DNA of 64,000 nt from positions 3,624,001 through 3,688,000 of the forward strand of contig NZ_JAIMBW010000001.1 in NCBI RefSeq assembly GCF_019195455.1, given 5' to 3'. Origin of the DNA: Gymnodinialimonas phycosphaerae (GTDB lineage Bacteria > Pseudomonadota > Alphaproteobacteria > Rhodobacterales > Rhodobacteraceae). The notes under the pieces were generated by a model. The model saw only the letters and a list, made by a program, of their open reading frames with translations. It had not been told where the DNA came from and ran no database searches. Below are positions 17,414 through 25,947 of the stretch, in pieces. Made by a program: the position numbers and the translations under genes. Every line of letters begins with the position of its first letter. Position 1 is the first letter of the stretch.

Positions 17414-17728
17414 ATGGCAGTTACTAGCCAGAATATCCGCATTCGCCTGAAGGCGTTTGACTACCGGGTTCTCGATGCTTCCACGCAGGAAATCGTGAAC
17501 ACCGCCAAGCGCACAGGCGCACAGGTTCGCGGGCCCATCCCGCTTCCCAACAAGATCGAAAAGTTCACGGTTCTCCGTGGCCCGCACGTGGACAAGAAGT
17601 CCCGCGATCAGTGGGAAATCCGGACGCACAAGCGTCTTTTGGACATTGTTGATCCGACCCCCCAGACCGTGGACGCGCTGATGAAGCTCGACCTCGCGGC
17701 TGGCGTGGATGTCGAGATCAAGGTTTAA
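17414..17728 (+). CDS. rpsJ: 30S ribosomal protein S10
   Basis: 104 aa. S10 of the 30S head, also NusE in transcription antitermination. Core motifs [30 protein letters not shown] and the [14 protein letters not shown] loop are intact. The start at 17414 is chosen by alignment with the family and the AAGGGTGAT ribosome-binding site; a longer in-frame start at 17363 is not supported. First gene of the S10 operon. Confidence 0.99.
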   Translation: MAVTSQNIRIRLKAFDYRVLDASTQEIVNTAKRTGAQVRGPIPLPNKIEKFTVLRGPHVDKKSRDQWEIRTHKRLLDIVDPTPQTVDALMKLDLAAGVDVEIKV

Positions 17729-17743
17729 GGAGGGCTACCTGAT

Positions 17744-18601
17744 ATGTTGCGCTCTGGTGTGATCGCGAAGAAGGTCGGGATGACCCGCCTCTTCATGGAA
17801 GACGGCAAGCAGATCCCTGTGACCGTTCTTCAATTGGATAAATTGCAGGTTGTTGCCAAGAAAACATCCGACAGCGACGGCTACTCTGCCGTTCAGTTGG
17901 GTGCGGGCACGGCGAAGGCCAAGCGGACGAGCGCGCCCATGCGCGGTCACTTCGCAAAGGCCAACGTGGAGCCCAAGCGCAAGCTTGTGGAATTCCGCGT
18001 CGACCCCGACAACCTGATCGATGTGGGCGAGGAAATCATCGCCGACCATTACTTCGAGGGCCAGTACGTGGACGTCACGGGCACCTCGATCGGTAAAGGC
18101 TTCCAGGGTGCCATGAAGCGGCACAACTTTGGTGGTCTGCGCGCGTCGCACGGTGTGTCGATCTCGCACCGGTCGCACGGCTCTACCGGTCAGTGTCAGG
18201 ACCCCGGCCGCGTCTTCAAAGGCAAGAAGATGGCAGGTCACATGGGTGCGGCAAAGGTGACGACGCAGAACCTTCAGGTTGTGCGCACCGATACCGACCG
18301 TGGTCTGATCATGATCAAGGGCGCTGTTCCCGGATCGAAGGGCGGTTGGGTGACGGTCAAGGACGCGGTCAAGAAGCCGTTCCCGGACGCCGCCATTCTG
18401 CCCGCGGCCCTGGCATCCGCCGCCGCTGAAGCCGCGAAAGCAGCTGAAGAAGCCGCAGCAACCGCCGCAGCCGAAGCAGAAGCCGCCGCCGCAGAAGCCG
18501 CAGCAGCCGAGCAGGCCGCCATGGAAGCCGCTGAAGCCGAGACCCCCGCCACCGATGATGGGGCCGACGCAGCAGCTGAGCAGAAGGATGACGAGGCATG
18601 A
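17744..18601 (+). CDS. rplC: 50S ribosomal protein L3 with alanine-rich tail
   Basis: 285 aa against about 209 in E. coli. The L3 core is complete (residues 1-215), including the [15 protein letters not shown] loop that reaches toward the peptidyl-transferase centre. From about residue 216 a low-complexity Ala/Glu tail of about 70 residues follows (runs of Ala with Glu every third or fourth residue, ending in an acidic Asp/Glu stretch). Such tails occur in alphaproteobacterial L3 but this one is long. It overlaps rplD by 4 nt. Confidence 0.98.
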   Translation: MLRSGVIAKKVGMTRLFMEDGKQIPVTVLQLDKLQVVAKKTSDSDGYSAVQLGAGTAKAKRTSAPMRGHFAKANVEPKRKLVEFRVDPDNLIDVGEEIIADHYFEGQYVDVTGTSIGKGFQGAMKRHNFGGLRASHGVSISHRSHGSTGQCQDPGRVFKGKKMAGHMGAAKVTTQNLQVVRTDTDRGLIMIKGAVPGSKGGWVTVKDAVKKPFPDAAILPAALASAAAEAAKAAEEAAATAAAEAEAAAAEAAAAEQAAMEAAEAETPATDDGADAAAEQKDDEA

Positions 18602-19218
18602 AACTCGACGTTATCAAACTCGACGGCGGCAAAGCTGGTTCGGTCGACCTGGACGAGGCGCTGTTCGGCCTTGAGCCACGCGCCGACATCCTGCACCGCG
18701 TCGTTCGCTGGCAGCGCAACAACGCGCAGGCCGGCACCCACAAGGTGAAGACGCGCCGTGAGGTCAGCTATTCCACGAAGAAGATCTATCGCCAGAAGGG
18801 CACGGGTGGCGCACGCCACGGCGCGCGTTCTGCTCCGATCTTCCGCGGGGGTGGTGTCTACAAGGGCCCGACGCCGCGCAGCCACGGTCACGAGCTGACG
18901 AAGAAGTTCCGCAAGCTGGGGCTCAAGCACGCACTGTCCGCCAAGGCCGCAGAAGGCCGCCTGGTGATCATCGAGTCCATCGCCATGGACGACGCCAAGA
19001 CCTCTGCCCTCGCCAAGCAGGTGAAGGAGATGGGTTGGAAGCGTGCGCTGATCATCGACGGGTCGGACGTGGACGCAAACTTCGCCCAGGCCGCACGCAA
19101 CATCGAGGGTCTCGATGTGCTGCCGTCCATGGGCGCGAACGTCTATGACATCCTCAAGCGTGACACGTTGGTGATCACGAAGGCGGGTGTCGAAGCACTG
19201 GAGGCTCGGTTGAAATGA
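18598..19218 (+). CDS. rplD: 50S ribosomal protein L4
   Basis: 206 aa. L4 lines the peptide exit tunnel. The extended loop [20 protein letters not shown], which carries the macrolide-relevant Lys and Gly positions, is intact. In gammaproteobacteria L4 also autoregulates the S10 operon; no equivalent leader was recognised here. It overlaps rplC and rplW by 4 nt each (ATGA), so the genes are translationally coupled. Confidence 0.99.
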   Translation: MKLDVIKLDGGKAGSVDLDEALFGLEPRADILHRVVRWQRNNAQAGTHKVKTRREVSYSTKKIYRQKGTGGARHGARSAPIFRGGGVYKGPTPRSHGHELTKKFRKLGLKHALSAKAAEGRLVIIESIAMDDAKTSALAKQVKEMGWKRALIIDGSDVDANFAQAARNIEGLDVLPSMGANVYDILKRDTLVITKAGVEALEARLK

Positions 19219-19511
19219 GCGCTGACGCAAAACATTACGACGTGATCCGCAAGCCGCTGGTCACCGAGAAAACCACGATGGCGTCCGAGAATGGCGTCGT
19301 GGCCTTCGAAGTCGATATCGCTGCCAACAAGCCGCAGATCAAAGAGGCCGTCGAGGCCGTCTTTGGTGTGAAGGTGAAGGCCGTGAATACGTCCATCACC
19401 AAGGGCAAGGTCAAGCGTTTCCGGGGCCAGTTGGGCACGCGGAAAGACGTGAAGAAGGCCTACGTGACGCTTGAAGAGGGCAACACGATCGACGTGAGCA
19501 CCGGCCTGTAA
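19215..19511 (+). CDS. rplW: 50S ribosomal protein L23
   Basis: 98 aa. L23 sits at the tunnel exit and docks trigger factor and SRP. It opens [16 protein letters not shown] and contains the [18 protein letters not shown] loop. It is the last gene of this module: a strong terminator follows at 19539, and rplB, normally next, is 1.5 kb away behind an unrelated gene. Confidence 0.99.
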   Translation: MSADAKHYDVIRKPLVTEKTTMASENGVVAFEVDIAANKPQIKEAVEAVFGVKVKAVNTSITKGKVKRFRGQLGTRKDVKKAYVTLEEGNTIDVSTGL

Positions 19512-19538
19512 GTTAGAGCGCTTACGGTTGAGATTGAG

Positions 19539-19577
19539 AGCCCCGGCTGCTGTGAAGTGGTCGGGGCTTTTTTTTTG
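19539..19577 (+). terminator. terminator after rplW
   Basis: AGCCCCG / CGGGGCT with a loop of about 16 nt, followed by nine T. It closes the rpsJ-rplC-rplD-rplW module inside what is normally one operon. Confidence 0.9.
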
Positions 19578-19712
19578 GGGGGGGCGGGTTGGATAGTTCG
19601 GTCTGGGACCTAACTCACTTCATCAGGAACTTTAAGGGGTTTGGGCTGCCGCCTGTTGTTTGATGAAGACAAGCATTCGTTACATTGGACCGAGTGGTTC
19701 TTCCGGTGAGCG

Positions 19713-20753
19713 CTATAGTCGGAGGATCAGATTTTTGATCCAACTCATACTAAATTCTATCGCCCATTGTGTTTGCGGTCGCGACAGTTCTGGCATGTCT
19801 GCCCCACCGGGTCCGTGTCCAAACGGATTTCGAACGTGGGTGAAGAAATCTTTCAGTACGTTGCCTTCCCAAGGTTCCAAGAAGCCATTCTTACTTGAGG
19901 CAAGGTTGTTGATTAAGCCGTGTGCTCCTTTTTCACCGCAATGCGTCCAGCCATTTCGTTCGGAGACAATCTTGATTGCGCTTTCTAAAGCTCTTGCAGC
20001 ATAGAATGCAGGATCTCGACCATCGCTATCTCGACGGTCCAGCGCTTCCTTCATGTCTAAATCGATGTTCTTCCAAAGAGGATCAGAGATCAGTTGCCAA
20101 AACGGAGTTTCGACTTCCAACTGAACTAAGTCATCTGATGCGATCTGTATAAAGCCGTTGTGGTAGTTCAAACGATATCCTGCTTGGCGGAGCCGGGTGT
20201 TCAACTCATCGACGTTCTTTCGAAAATCTGCCGTTTGGGCCTCACGCCATGCGCGCGCTCCCGCATGAGGGCCCCCTGGAACTCTCAACTTACTGTCAGA
20301 AAGTGACGCAATTAGGCGTTCAGCGTCAGTGATCGGGGATGAGTTTCTAGCGGTGATTTCTTCTTCTTTCTGTCGGAATCCCAATTCAACCAAGCTTAGC
20401 CGCTCTTTGATGTGGACATCTGGCGAAGCCGAAACTGGCGCTAACATCCAACTTTCGCAAACGTGGATCATGGTATGCTTACCCGTCTGGACGTGATCCT
20501 TCCCGTTCCACTTCGTGTTGTAAGAGTACCAAATCGGTGAGAGTTCTGTCACGCCAAGCTCGCGTGACAGCTGGCTGTGCAGATCGATCCAAAAAGTTAC
20601 TCCGTAGGGGAATTCCTTGCCATCTTTGTAGTATGGACAGATGTCCTCGGAGAGAATACGAAACGCTTGAACGAGAAGTCGATTATCGTGTTGTTCATAG
20701 CTCTCGCGAAGTGGTCTATCTTCGTAACGCCGGGCGAAAATGTCTATGAGCAT
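19713..20753 (-). CDS. AbiJ-NTD4-like protein with HEPN-type Rx4H motif
   Basis: About 346 aa from ATG 20753, opposite in strand to the ribosomal genes around it. The N-terminal 120 residues (IFARRYEDRPLRES, RILSEDICPYY, LSRELGVTELSPIWYS, MIHVCESWM) match my recollection of the AbiJ N-terminal domain type 4 found in abortive-infection proteins. The C-terminal region has an ALESAIKIV helix and VRNPFGHG, giving R308-x4-H313, the spacing of HEPN ribonuclease motifs. The sequence is visibly more A/T-rich than its neighbours, suggesting acquisition. An upstream in-frame ATG exists, but 20753 fits the domain start and follows GAGGG. The family assignment is recalled, not searched. Confidence 0.75.
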   Translation of the reverse strand: MLIDIFARRYEDRPLRESYEQHDNRLLVQAFRILSEDICPYYKDGKEFPYGVTFWIDLHSQLSRELGVTELSPIWYSYNTKWNGKDHVQTGKHTMIHVCESWMLAPVSASPDVHIKERLSLVELGFRQKEEEITARNSSPITDAERLIASLSDSKLRVPGGPHAGARAWREAQTADFRKNVDELNTRLRQAGYRLNYHNGFIQIASDDLVQLEVETPFWQLISDPLWKNIDLDMKEALDRRDSDGRDPAFYAARALESAIKIVSERNGWTHCGEKGAHGLINNLASSKNGFLEPWEGNVLKDFFTHVRNPFGHGPGGADMPELSRPQTQWAIEFSMSWIKNLILRL

Positions 20754-20891
20754 GCCCTCATAGAATAGCACAACGTCTGAAACGCAAGATGCGCCGAGCA
20801 TCACTCTAGGTCTTGGATGGGTTTGTAGCCTGCAATGCCAACAACTCATCCTTGACCCCCACCCCCACACCCCCTAACAGACCCCATCGGC

Positions 20892-20925
20892 ACAGCCCCG
20901 GATTCGTCCGGGGCTCTGTTTTTGG
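20892..20925 (+). terminator. terminator-like hairpin upstream of rplB
   Basis: AGCCCCGG / CCGGGGCT with loop ATTCGT, then CTGTTTTT. It repeats the AGCCCCG stem of the hairpin after rplW. On the plus strand it faces rplB and nothing obvious is terminated, so it may mark the original downstream edge of an insertion. Confidence 0.7.
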
Positions 20926-20952
20926 TCGTTTGGTTTCACCGAACAGCCGCAT

Positions 20953-20981
20953 CTAACCGGGCACCTACGGGGGCCTATAAC
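20953..20981 (+). promoter_or_regulatory. probable rplB promoter
   Basis: A good -10 (TATAAC, 20976-20981) lies 17 bp after a weak -35 (CTAACC, 20953-20958). rplB needs its own promoter because terminators lie upstream. The match is weaker than at the other ribosomal promoters in the window. Confidence 0.5.
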
Positions 20982-21031
20982 ATCCGGGTCAGCCACAAGC
21001 GGGCCCGTCAAGCAAACGGAAGACAGTGAAC

Positions 21032-21874
21032 ATGGCACTCAAGTCGTATAAGCCGACGACGCCGGGCCAGCGTGGGCTGGTACTGATCGACCGTTCGGAG
21101 CTTTGGAAAGGTCGTCCCGTCAAGGCCCTCACGCAGGGTTTGACGAAGAAGGGCGGACGGAACAACACCGGACGGATCACGGCACGTCGCATTGGTGGTG
21201 GGGCAAAGCGCCTTTACCGCATCGTGGACTTCAAGCGGAAGAAATTCGACATCTCGGCCACGGTCGAGCGGATCGAATATGACCCGAACCGGACCGCCTT
21301 CATCGCGCTGGTGCGCTATGAGGATGGCGAACAGAACTACGTTCTGGCACCCCAGCGCCTTGGCGTGGGTGACAAGATCATCGCGTCGGCCAAGGCCGAC
21401 ATCAAGCCGGGCAACGCAATGCCGTTCTCGGGCCTGCCGATCGGTACGATCGTCCACAACATCGAGCTGAAGCCCGGCAAGGGTGGGCAGATTGCCCGCG
21501 CCGCTGGCACCTACGCTCAGTTCGTGGGTCGTGATGGCGGCTACGCTCAGATCCGCCTGAGCTCGGGCGAATTGCGCCTCGTGCGTCAGGAGTGCATGGC
21601 CACCGTTGGTGCCGTGTCCAACCCCGACAACTCGAACCAGAACCTTGGTAAAGCGGGCCGTGTCCGCCACATGGGCAAGCGTCCGTCGGTGCGTGGTGTT
21701 GCCATGAACCCGATCGATCACCCCCATGGTGGTGGTGAGGGCCGGACGTCCGGTGGTCGTACACCTGTTACCCCATGGGGTAAGGACACCAAGGGCCGTC
21801 GCACCCGCGACAAGAACAAGGCGTCGCAGAAGCTGATCATCCGCTCGCGTCACGCCAAGAAGAAAGGCCGCTAA
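21032..21874 (+). CDS. rplB: 50S ribosomal protein L2
   Basis: 280 aa. L2 bridges the subunits near the peptidyl-transferase centre. The basic N-terminus [14 protein letters not shown] and the C-terminal [19 protein letters not shown] block with its essential His are intact. ATG 21032 is preferred over the in-frame GTG at 21026 because of family alignment and the ACGGAAG site. It opens the rplB-rpsS-rplV-rpsC-rplP module. Confidence 0.99.
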   Translation: MALKSYKPTTPGQRGLVLIDRSELWKGRPVKALTQGLTKKGGRNNTGRITARRIGGGAKRLYRIVDFKRKKFDISATVERIEYDPNRTAFIALVRYEDGEQNYVLAPQRLGVGDKIIASAKADIKPGNAMPFSGLPIGTIVHNIELKPGKGGQIARAAGTYAQFVGRDGGYAQIRLSSGELRLVRQECMATVGAVSNPDNSNQNLGKAGRVRHMGKRPSVRGVAMNPIDHPHGGGEGRTSGGRTPVTPWGKDTKGRRTRDKNKASQKLIIRSRHAKKKGR

Positions 21875-21877
21875 GAT

Positions 21878-22156
21878 ATGAGCCGCTCAGTCTGGAAAGG
21901 TCCTTTTGTTGACAGCTATGTCCTCAAGAAGGCCGAAAAGTCCAAAGAGTCTGGTCGCAACGAGGTCATCAAGATCTGGTCGCGCCGCTCTACCATCCTC
22001 CCGCAGTTCGTCGGTCTGACGTTCGGTGTCTACAATGGCCGCAAGCATATTCCGGTCAACGTCACCGAAGACATGATCGGTCAGAAGTTCGGGGAATACT
22101 CGCCCACGCGGACCTACTATGGTCACGCCGCCGACAAGAAGGCGAAGCGCAAATGA
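21878..22156 (+). CDS. rpsS: 30S ribosomal protein S19
   Basis: 92 aa. S19 of the 30S head. [18 protein letters not shown] and the [20 protein letters not shown] core are typical. It is 3 bp after rplB and overlaps rplV by 4 nt. Confidence 0.99.
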   Translation: MSRSVWKGPFVDSYVLKKAEKSKESGRNEVIKIWSRRSTILPQFVGLTFGVYNGRKHIPVNVTEDMIGQKFGEYSPTRTYYGHAADKKAKRK

Positions 22157-22533
22157 GCAAGGATAAGAACCCCCGCCGCGTTGCGGACAATGAGGCGATG
22201 GCCAAACTGCGGATGCTGAAGACCAGCCCGCAGAAGCTGAACCTTGTTGCTGGCCTGATCCGTGGCCAGAAGGTTGAAAAGGCCCTGACGGACCTGACCT
22301 TCTCCAAGAAGCGCATCGCCGTTGACGTGAAGAAGTGCCTTCAGTCGGCCATCGCAAACGCCGAGAACAACCACGGTCTGGACGTCGACGAGCTTGTCGT
22401 CGTGGAAGCCTGGGTTGGCAAGAACCTGACCATGAAGCGTGGACGTCCGCGTGCCCGTGGCCGGTTCGGCAAGATTCTCAAGCCGTTCGCTGAATTGACG
22501 ATCAAGGTTCGCCAGGTCGAGGAGACTTCGTAA
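22153..22533 (+). CDS. rplV: 50S ribosomal protein L22
   Basis: 126 aa. L22 lines the exit tunnel. [14 protein letters not shown] and the tunnel hairpin around [15 protein letters not shown] are intact, with no change in the macrolide-relevant loop that I can recognise. It overlaps rpsS by 4 nt and rpsC by 1 nt. Confidence 0.99.
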   Translation: MSKDKNPRRVADNEAMAKLRMLKTSPQKLNLVAGLIRGQKVEKALTDLTFSKKRIAVDVKKCLQSAIANAENNHGLDVDELVVVEAWVGKNLTMKRGRPRARGRFGKILKPFAELTIKVRQVEETS

Positions 22534-23276
22534 TGGGACATAAAGTTAACCCCATCGGTATGCGTCTCCAGGTCAACCGGACCTGGGACAGCCGCTGGTA
22601 CGCAGACACCAAGGACTATGGTGACCTGCTGCTGGAAGACATCAAGATCCGCGATTACATCAAGAATGGTTGGTGGGATTTTGTCGCAAAGCGCGACAAG
22701 CGTCCTGCTGGCGATGCCGGTATTTCGAAGATCATCATTGAGCGTCCGCACAAGAAGTGCCGCGTGACCATTCATTCGGCACGTCCGGGTGTGATCATCG
22801 GCAAGAAGGGTGCAGACATCGAAGGCCTGCGCAAAGCCCTTTCCGAGATCACGGACAGCGAATTGCACCTCAACATCGTTGAGATCCGCAAGCCCGAGCT
22901 GGATGCACGTCTGGTTGCCGAAAGCATCGCGCAACAGCTGGAGCGTCGTGTGTCGTTCCGTCGTGCCATGAAGCGGGCGGTTCAAAACGCCATGCGGATG
23001 GGCTCGCTCGGCATCCGGGTGAACGTCGCGGGTCGTCTTGGCGGCGCCGAGATTGCGCGGACCGAATGGTATCGTGAGGGCCGCGTGCCGCTTCACACCC
23101 TTCGCGCCGACATCGACTATGCACATGCCGAGGCGAAGACTGCCTATGGCATCATCGGTATCAAGACCTGGATCTTCAAAGGTGAAATCATGGAGCATGA
23201 CCCGTCTGCCCATGACCGTCGCCAGCAGGAGCTTCAGGAAAGCGGTGGGGCCTCGCGCCCGCGCCGTGATCGCTGA
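22533..23276 (+). CDS. rpsC: 30S ribosomal protein S3
   Basis: 247 aa. S3 at the mRNA entry channel. It begins [20 protein letters not shown]; the KH domain signature [15 protein letters not shown] and the helicase-site basic residues are present. The C-terminus ([16 protein letters not shown]) is slightly longer than in E. coli. It overlaps rplV by 1 nt (TAATG). Confidence 0.99.
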   Translation: MGHKVNPIGMRLQVNRTWDSRWYADTKDYGDLLLEDIKIRDYIKNGWWDFVAKRDKRPAGDAGISKIIIERPHKKCRVTIHSARPGVIIGKKGADIEGLRKALSEITDSELHLNIVEIRKPELDARLVAESIAQQLERRVSFRRAMKRAVQNAMRMGSLGIRVNVAGRLGGAEIARTEWYREGRVPLHTLRADIDYAHAEAKTAYGIIGIKTWIFKGEIMEHDPSAHDRRQQELQESGGASRPRRDR

Positions 23277-23289
23277 GAGGGTCTGACAA

Positions 23290-23703
23290 ATGTTGCAACC
23301 TAAACGGACAAAGTTCCGCAAGATGCAGAAGGGCCGCATTCGCGGCGAAGCCAAAGGCGGTTCGGACCTCACGTTCGGCACCTACGGCTTGAAAGCTCTG
23401 CAGCCAGAGCGCGTGACTGCGCGCCAGATCGAAGCCGCCCGTCGGGCCATGACGCGTCACATGAAGCGTCAGGGTCGCGTCTGGATCCGGATTTTCCCGG
23501 ACACGCCCGTCACCTCCAAGCCCGTCGAAGTGCGTATGGGTAAGGGTAAAGGGTCGGTCGACTTCTGGGCCTGCAAAGTGAAGCCCGGCCGCATCATGTT
23601 CGAGATCGACGGCGTGAACGAAGACATCGCCCGTGAGGCGCTGCGCCTCGCCGCGATGAAGCTTCCGGTCAAGACCCGCACCGTGGTGCGCGAAGACTGG
23701 TAA
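23290..23703 (+). CDS. rplP: 50S ribosomal protein L16
   Basis: 137 aa. L16 at the A-site. [18 protein letters not shown] and the [19 protein letters not shown] loop, which carries the oxygenase-modified Arg region known from E. coli, are present. rpmC normally follows directly; here a terminator and about 4.5 kb of other genes intervene. Confidence 0.99.
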   Translation: MLQPKRTKFRKMQKGRIRGEAKGGSDLTFGTYGLKALQPERVTARQIEAARRAMTRHMKRQGRVWIRIFPDTPVTSKPVEVRMGKGKGSVDFWACKVKPGRIMFEIDGVNEDIAREALRLAAMKLPVKTRTVVREDW

Positions 23704-23748
23704 GGTCGAAGGACGCGCAAACCGCGTCGGACGAAACGCGATTTAAGA

Positions 23749-23775
23749 AGCCCCCGGTTAGCGCCGGGGGCTTTC
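23749..23775. terminator. bidirectional terminator between rplP and convergent kinase gene
   Basis: AAGCCCCCGG-TTAGCG-CCGGGGGCTT, a near-perfect 10-bp stem with T on the right and A on the left. It ends the rplB-rplP module and overlaps the end of the minus-strand gene at 23758. Confidence 0.85.
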
Positions 23776-24345
23776 TTCATTGAGCATTGCCAGCAAGCGG
23801 GCGGCATCGGCGCGCGAGGTCAATGTCACGACCGGCAGGTCTGGCGCGTGCTGGTCGATCGCACTGAACAGGCGGGGGCATTGGCGTTTTTCGAAGGTCC
23901 AGATCCAATTCAGGAATTCCCGATCGGGAAATTGTTCTGGGCAGCCCGGGGCCATGTCGGGCCGCGTTTGGCCGTAGCTGCTCAGCACGCGGCGCAACAC
24001 CCCTGTCAGGGCGATCCGCCGGGGCACGCGCAGCCAGATCAGCAGATCGGCGCGCGACAGGCGTGTGTCCATCAACCCGATCGTGGTGCCGTCGATCACC
24101 CAATTCTCTTCTGCGACGAAACCATCGTGTAGGCGGCGCTGCGCGTCACGGGGGCGTACCTCCCACCCCGGAAGCCAGCGCACGTCGCGGTCGAGCGAGA
24201 CATAACGCAGGCCAAGGCGAGCGACGATATTCTGTGAGAGCGTCGATTTGCCCGCTCCCGAGACACCGACGACGGCGATGCGTCGTGACCGGACAAGAAG
24301 ACCTGCGGCCGCATCGAGACTGACATGGTTCGGCATGGTCTCCAC
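23758..24345 (-). CDS. P-loop kinase-like protein (topology-modulation/adenylate kinase-like)
   Basis: 195 aa. Walker A is VVGVSGAGKSTLS (about residues 25-37), followed by LDRDVRWLPGW and the VIDGTTIGLMDTRL motif typical of the FlaR/topology-modulation type small kinases. A basic region RVPRRIALTGVLRRVL resembles the lid of such enzymes. Function of this group is poorly known; nucleotide or small-molecule phosphorylation is likely. Convergent with rplP, sharing its terminator. Confidence 0.75.
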   Translation of the reverse strand: METMPNHVSLDAAAGLLVRSRRIAVVGVSGAGKSTLSQNIVARLGLRYVSLDRDVRWLPGWEVRPRDAQRRLHDGFVAEENWVIDGTTIGLMDTRLSRADLLIWLRVPRRIALTGVLRRVLSSYGQTRPDMAPGCPEQFPDREFLNWIWTFEKRQCPRLFSAIDQHAPDLPVVTLTSRADAARLLAMLNEESPRR

Positions 24346-24386
24346 TTTCCGGTTCCCGCCCAGACCTAAACCGGGGCGTGCTCAGC

Positions 24387-25139
24387 CTACCCCGCTGGCC
24401 AGATCTGCGCCATGCCGCCGCTGAACTCGGCCCAGGACATGGCGGCGCGGTTGCCGGCGTAGCCCTCGTAGAACGACTGTCCGTTGGGGAGCGGCAGGCC
24501 CGCCCAGATGCGGGCGAGGTTTCGCATGAAGCGGGTGCGGGGCATGGTGCCCGCCTCGAACGTGCGCAGGCCTGCGTCTTCCAGGAGGATCAGGGCGAGG
24601 CTGTCTTGCACCGCGGGCGTGAAGCGCGTCTCGGGGCCGTAGCCCCGAAGGCCTGCCACGCGGCGCAGGGTGGGGGGGATGAACTGGTAGCGGCCAATGG
24701 CGTGGGGTTGGCCGGGGGTCTCGGCGATCCAGGTGTAGATCTCGCCCAGTGTCATCTGCGTGGGGGGCGCAGGGGGGCGGATGCGCGCGCCGTGCTGGAC
24801 GGCGTCATAGCCCTCGCGGCCTGCCTCGACCCGGGCGATGAGGGACAGCAGTTGCGCGACGGGATTGTCAGGAGCGACCCCTTGGGAACCCAGAGCGCGC
24901 GGCACCGCAGGTTCCGCCCGGGCACGCGGGGGCAGGGGGGCGAAGAACCCGGTTCCATTGCCCGCAAAGAGCGAGCCAGAGGAGGAGGCGGGCGTGGGGC
25001 CGCCCGCCGTCGCCCCGCCGAAAAGGGGTGCCGCGACCATCGTCGTCAGCGGCGCCACGTCTGCCCGGGCCATTCCAACAAGCGCTCCGGCCCACAAGCC
25101 AAGGAGAAGGGCTGTCGCCCGAAAGATCTGAAGCGCCAT
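24387..25139 (-). CDS. exported muramidase-like (GH104-type) protein
   Basis: About 250 aa. ATG 25139 is chosen over the upstream start at 25178: it begins a clean signal peptide (ALQIFRATALLLGLWAGALV, Ala-rich cleavage region) and has GAGG 10 nt upstream. After a Pro/Ala/Gly-rich linker, residues from about 110 form a lysozyme-like domain: LLSLIARVEAGREGYDAVQH (catalytic Glu candidate), GRYQFIPPTLRR and LALILLEDAG. It is probably a periplasmic peptidoglycan-cleaving enzyme. It resembles phage-type endolysins of family 104, but nothing else nearby is phage. Confidence 0.7.
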   Translation of the reverse strand: MALQIFRATALLLGLWAGALVGMARADVAPLTTMVAAPLFGGATAGGPTPASSSGSLFAGNGTGFFAPLPPRARAEPAVPRALGSQGVAPDNPVAQLLSLIARVEAGREGYDAVQHGARIRPPAPPTQMTLGEIYTWIAETPGQPHAIGRYQFIPPTLRRVAGLRGYGPETRFTPAVQDSLALILLEDAGLRTFEAGTMPRTRFMRNLARIWAGLPLPNGQSFYEGYAGNRAAMSWAEFSGGMAQIWPAG

Positions 25140-25201
25140 TCTGGCCAAGCCTCGCGTTAAGGTCTGCCCCAACGGCATAGCGCCAAGAAGTTTCCAAACC
25201 G

Positions 25202-25230
25202 TTGCAGTGGGCGGACCCCCGCCCTACAAC
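25202..25230 (+). promoter_or_regulatory. promoter abutting start codon of the 25238 gene
   Basis: TTGCAG (25202-25207), 17 bp, TACAAC (25225-25230), then 7 nt to ATG at 25238. The expected transcription start falls on or next to the ATG, and there is no ribosome-binding site, so a leaderless mRNA is likely. Confidence 0.65.
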
Positions 25231-25237
25231 CCGCGCC

Positions 25238-25858
25238 ATGGCCTTGATCAAATCCCTCTTCGTGACCCGCCTTTACCACGCCAAGCTGGCAGAGCTTGGT
25301 CCCGCCGTTGACCCTGACGAACTGGCCGATAGCTGCATCTCGATCGCCGAGGATGACGGCGCGGGCCAGGATTGGTGCGAGGAGAACGGGTTTCCCGGCT
25401 ACACCTCTTATGCGTCGCTCACGGATTTGCCGTGGCGGTTCCCGATCTTCGCCGACATCGTCACGGCGCTTGACGCCCATGTGGCGGCCTTCGCGGAGGA
25501 TCTGGAGTTCGATCTGGACGGGCGCAAGTTGGTGTTGGAAGACATCTGGATCAACATCCTGCCCGAAGGCGGGACGCATTCCAGCCACATCCATCCCCAT
25601 TCGGTGATTTCGGGCACGACCTATGTGCAGGTGCCACCGGGCGCACGCTCCATCAAGTTGGAGGACCCGCGCCATGCGATGATGATGGCCGCGCCGACGC
25701 GGAAAGTGGGCGCCCGCGAAGAGTTGCGCGCCTTCGTCTACCCCGGCCCCGAGGCCGGTGACGTGCTGCTGTGGGAATCCTGGCTGCGCCACGAAGTGCC
25801 AATGAACATGGATGAAGACGACCGCATCAGCGTCAGCTTCAATTACCGCTGGGAATAG
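25238..25858 (+). CDS. TIGR02466-type putative 2OG-Fe(II) oxygenase
   Basis: 206 aa. It has the iron-site pattern of this family: HIHPHSVISGTTYVQVP (about residues 124-140) with the first His cluster, and a distal WLRHEVPMNMDEDDRISVS with the second His and the Arg that binds 2-oxoglutarate. These enzymes are predicted hydroxylases of unknown target. The longer frame from 25202 overlaps the promoter and is rejected. Translation probably starts on a leaderless transcript. It precedes a methyltransferase gene on the same strand. Confidence 0.8.
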   Translation: MALIKSLFVTRLYHAKLAELGPAVDPDELADSCISIAEDDGAGQDWCEENGFPGYTSYASLTDLPWRFPIFADIVTALDAHVAAFAEDLEFDLDGRKLVLEDIWINILPEGGTHSSHIHPHSVISGTTYVQVPPGARSIKLEDPRHAMMMAAPTRKVGAREELRAFVYPGPEAGDVLLWESWLRHEVPMNMDEDDRISVSFNYRWE

Positions 25859-25947
25859 CACCGCCCTTGATTGAAGGCCCAACTGCGTGTTGAGTACGCC
25901 GCAACGAAAACGCGGGCGCGAACCCGTTTATCAGGCGGAGCAGGCGA

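Noticed and set aside
24387..25139. Phage origin for the muramidase-like gene
   Set aside because: No holin, tail or integrase gene nearby, and the protein has a normal signal peptide; more likely a host envelope enzyme.
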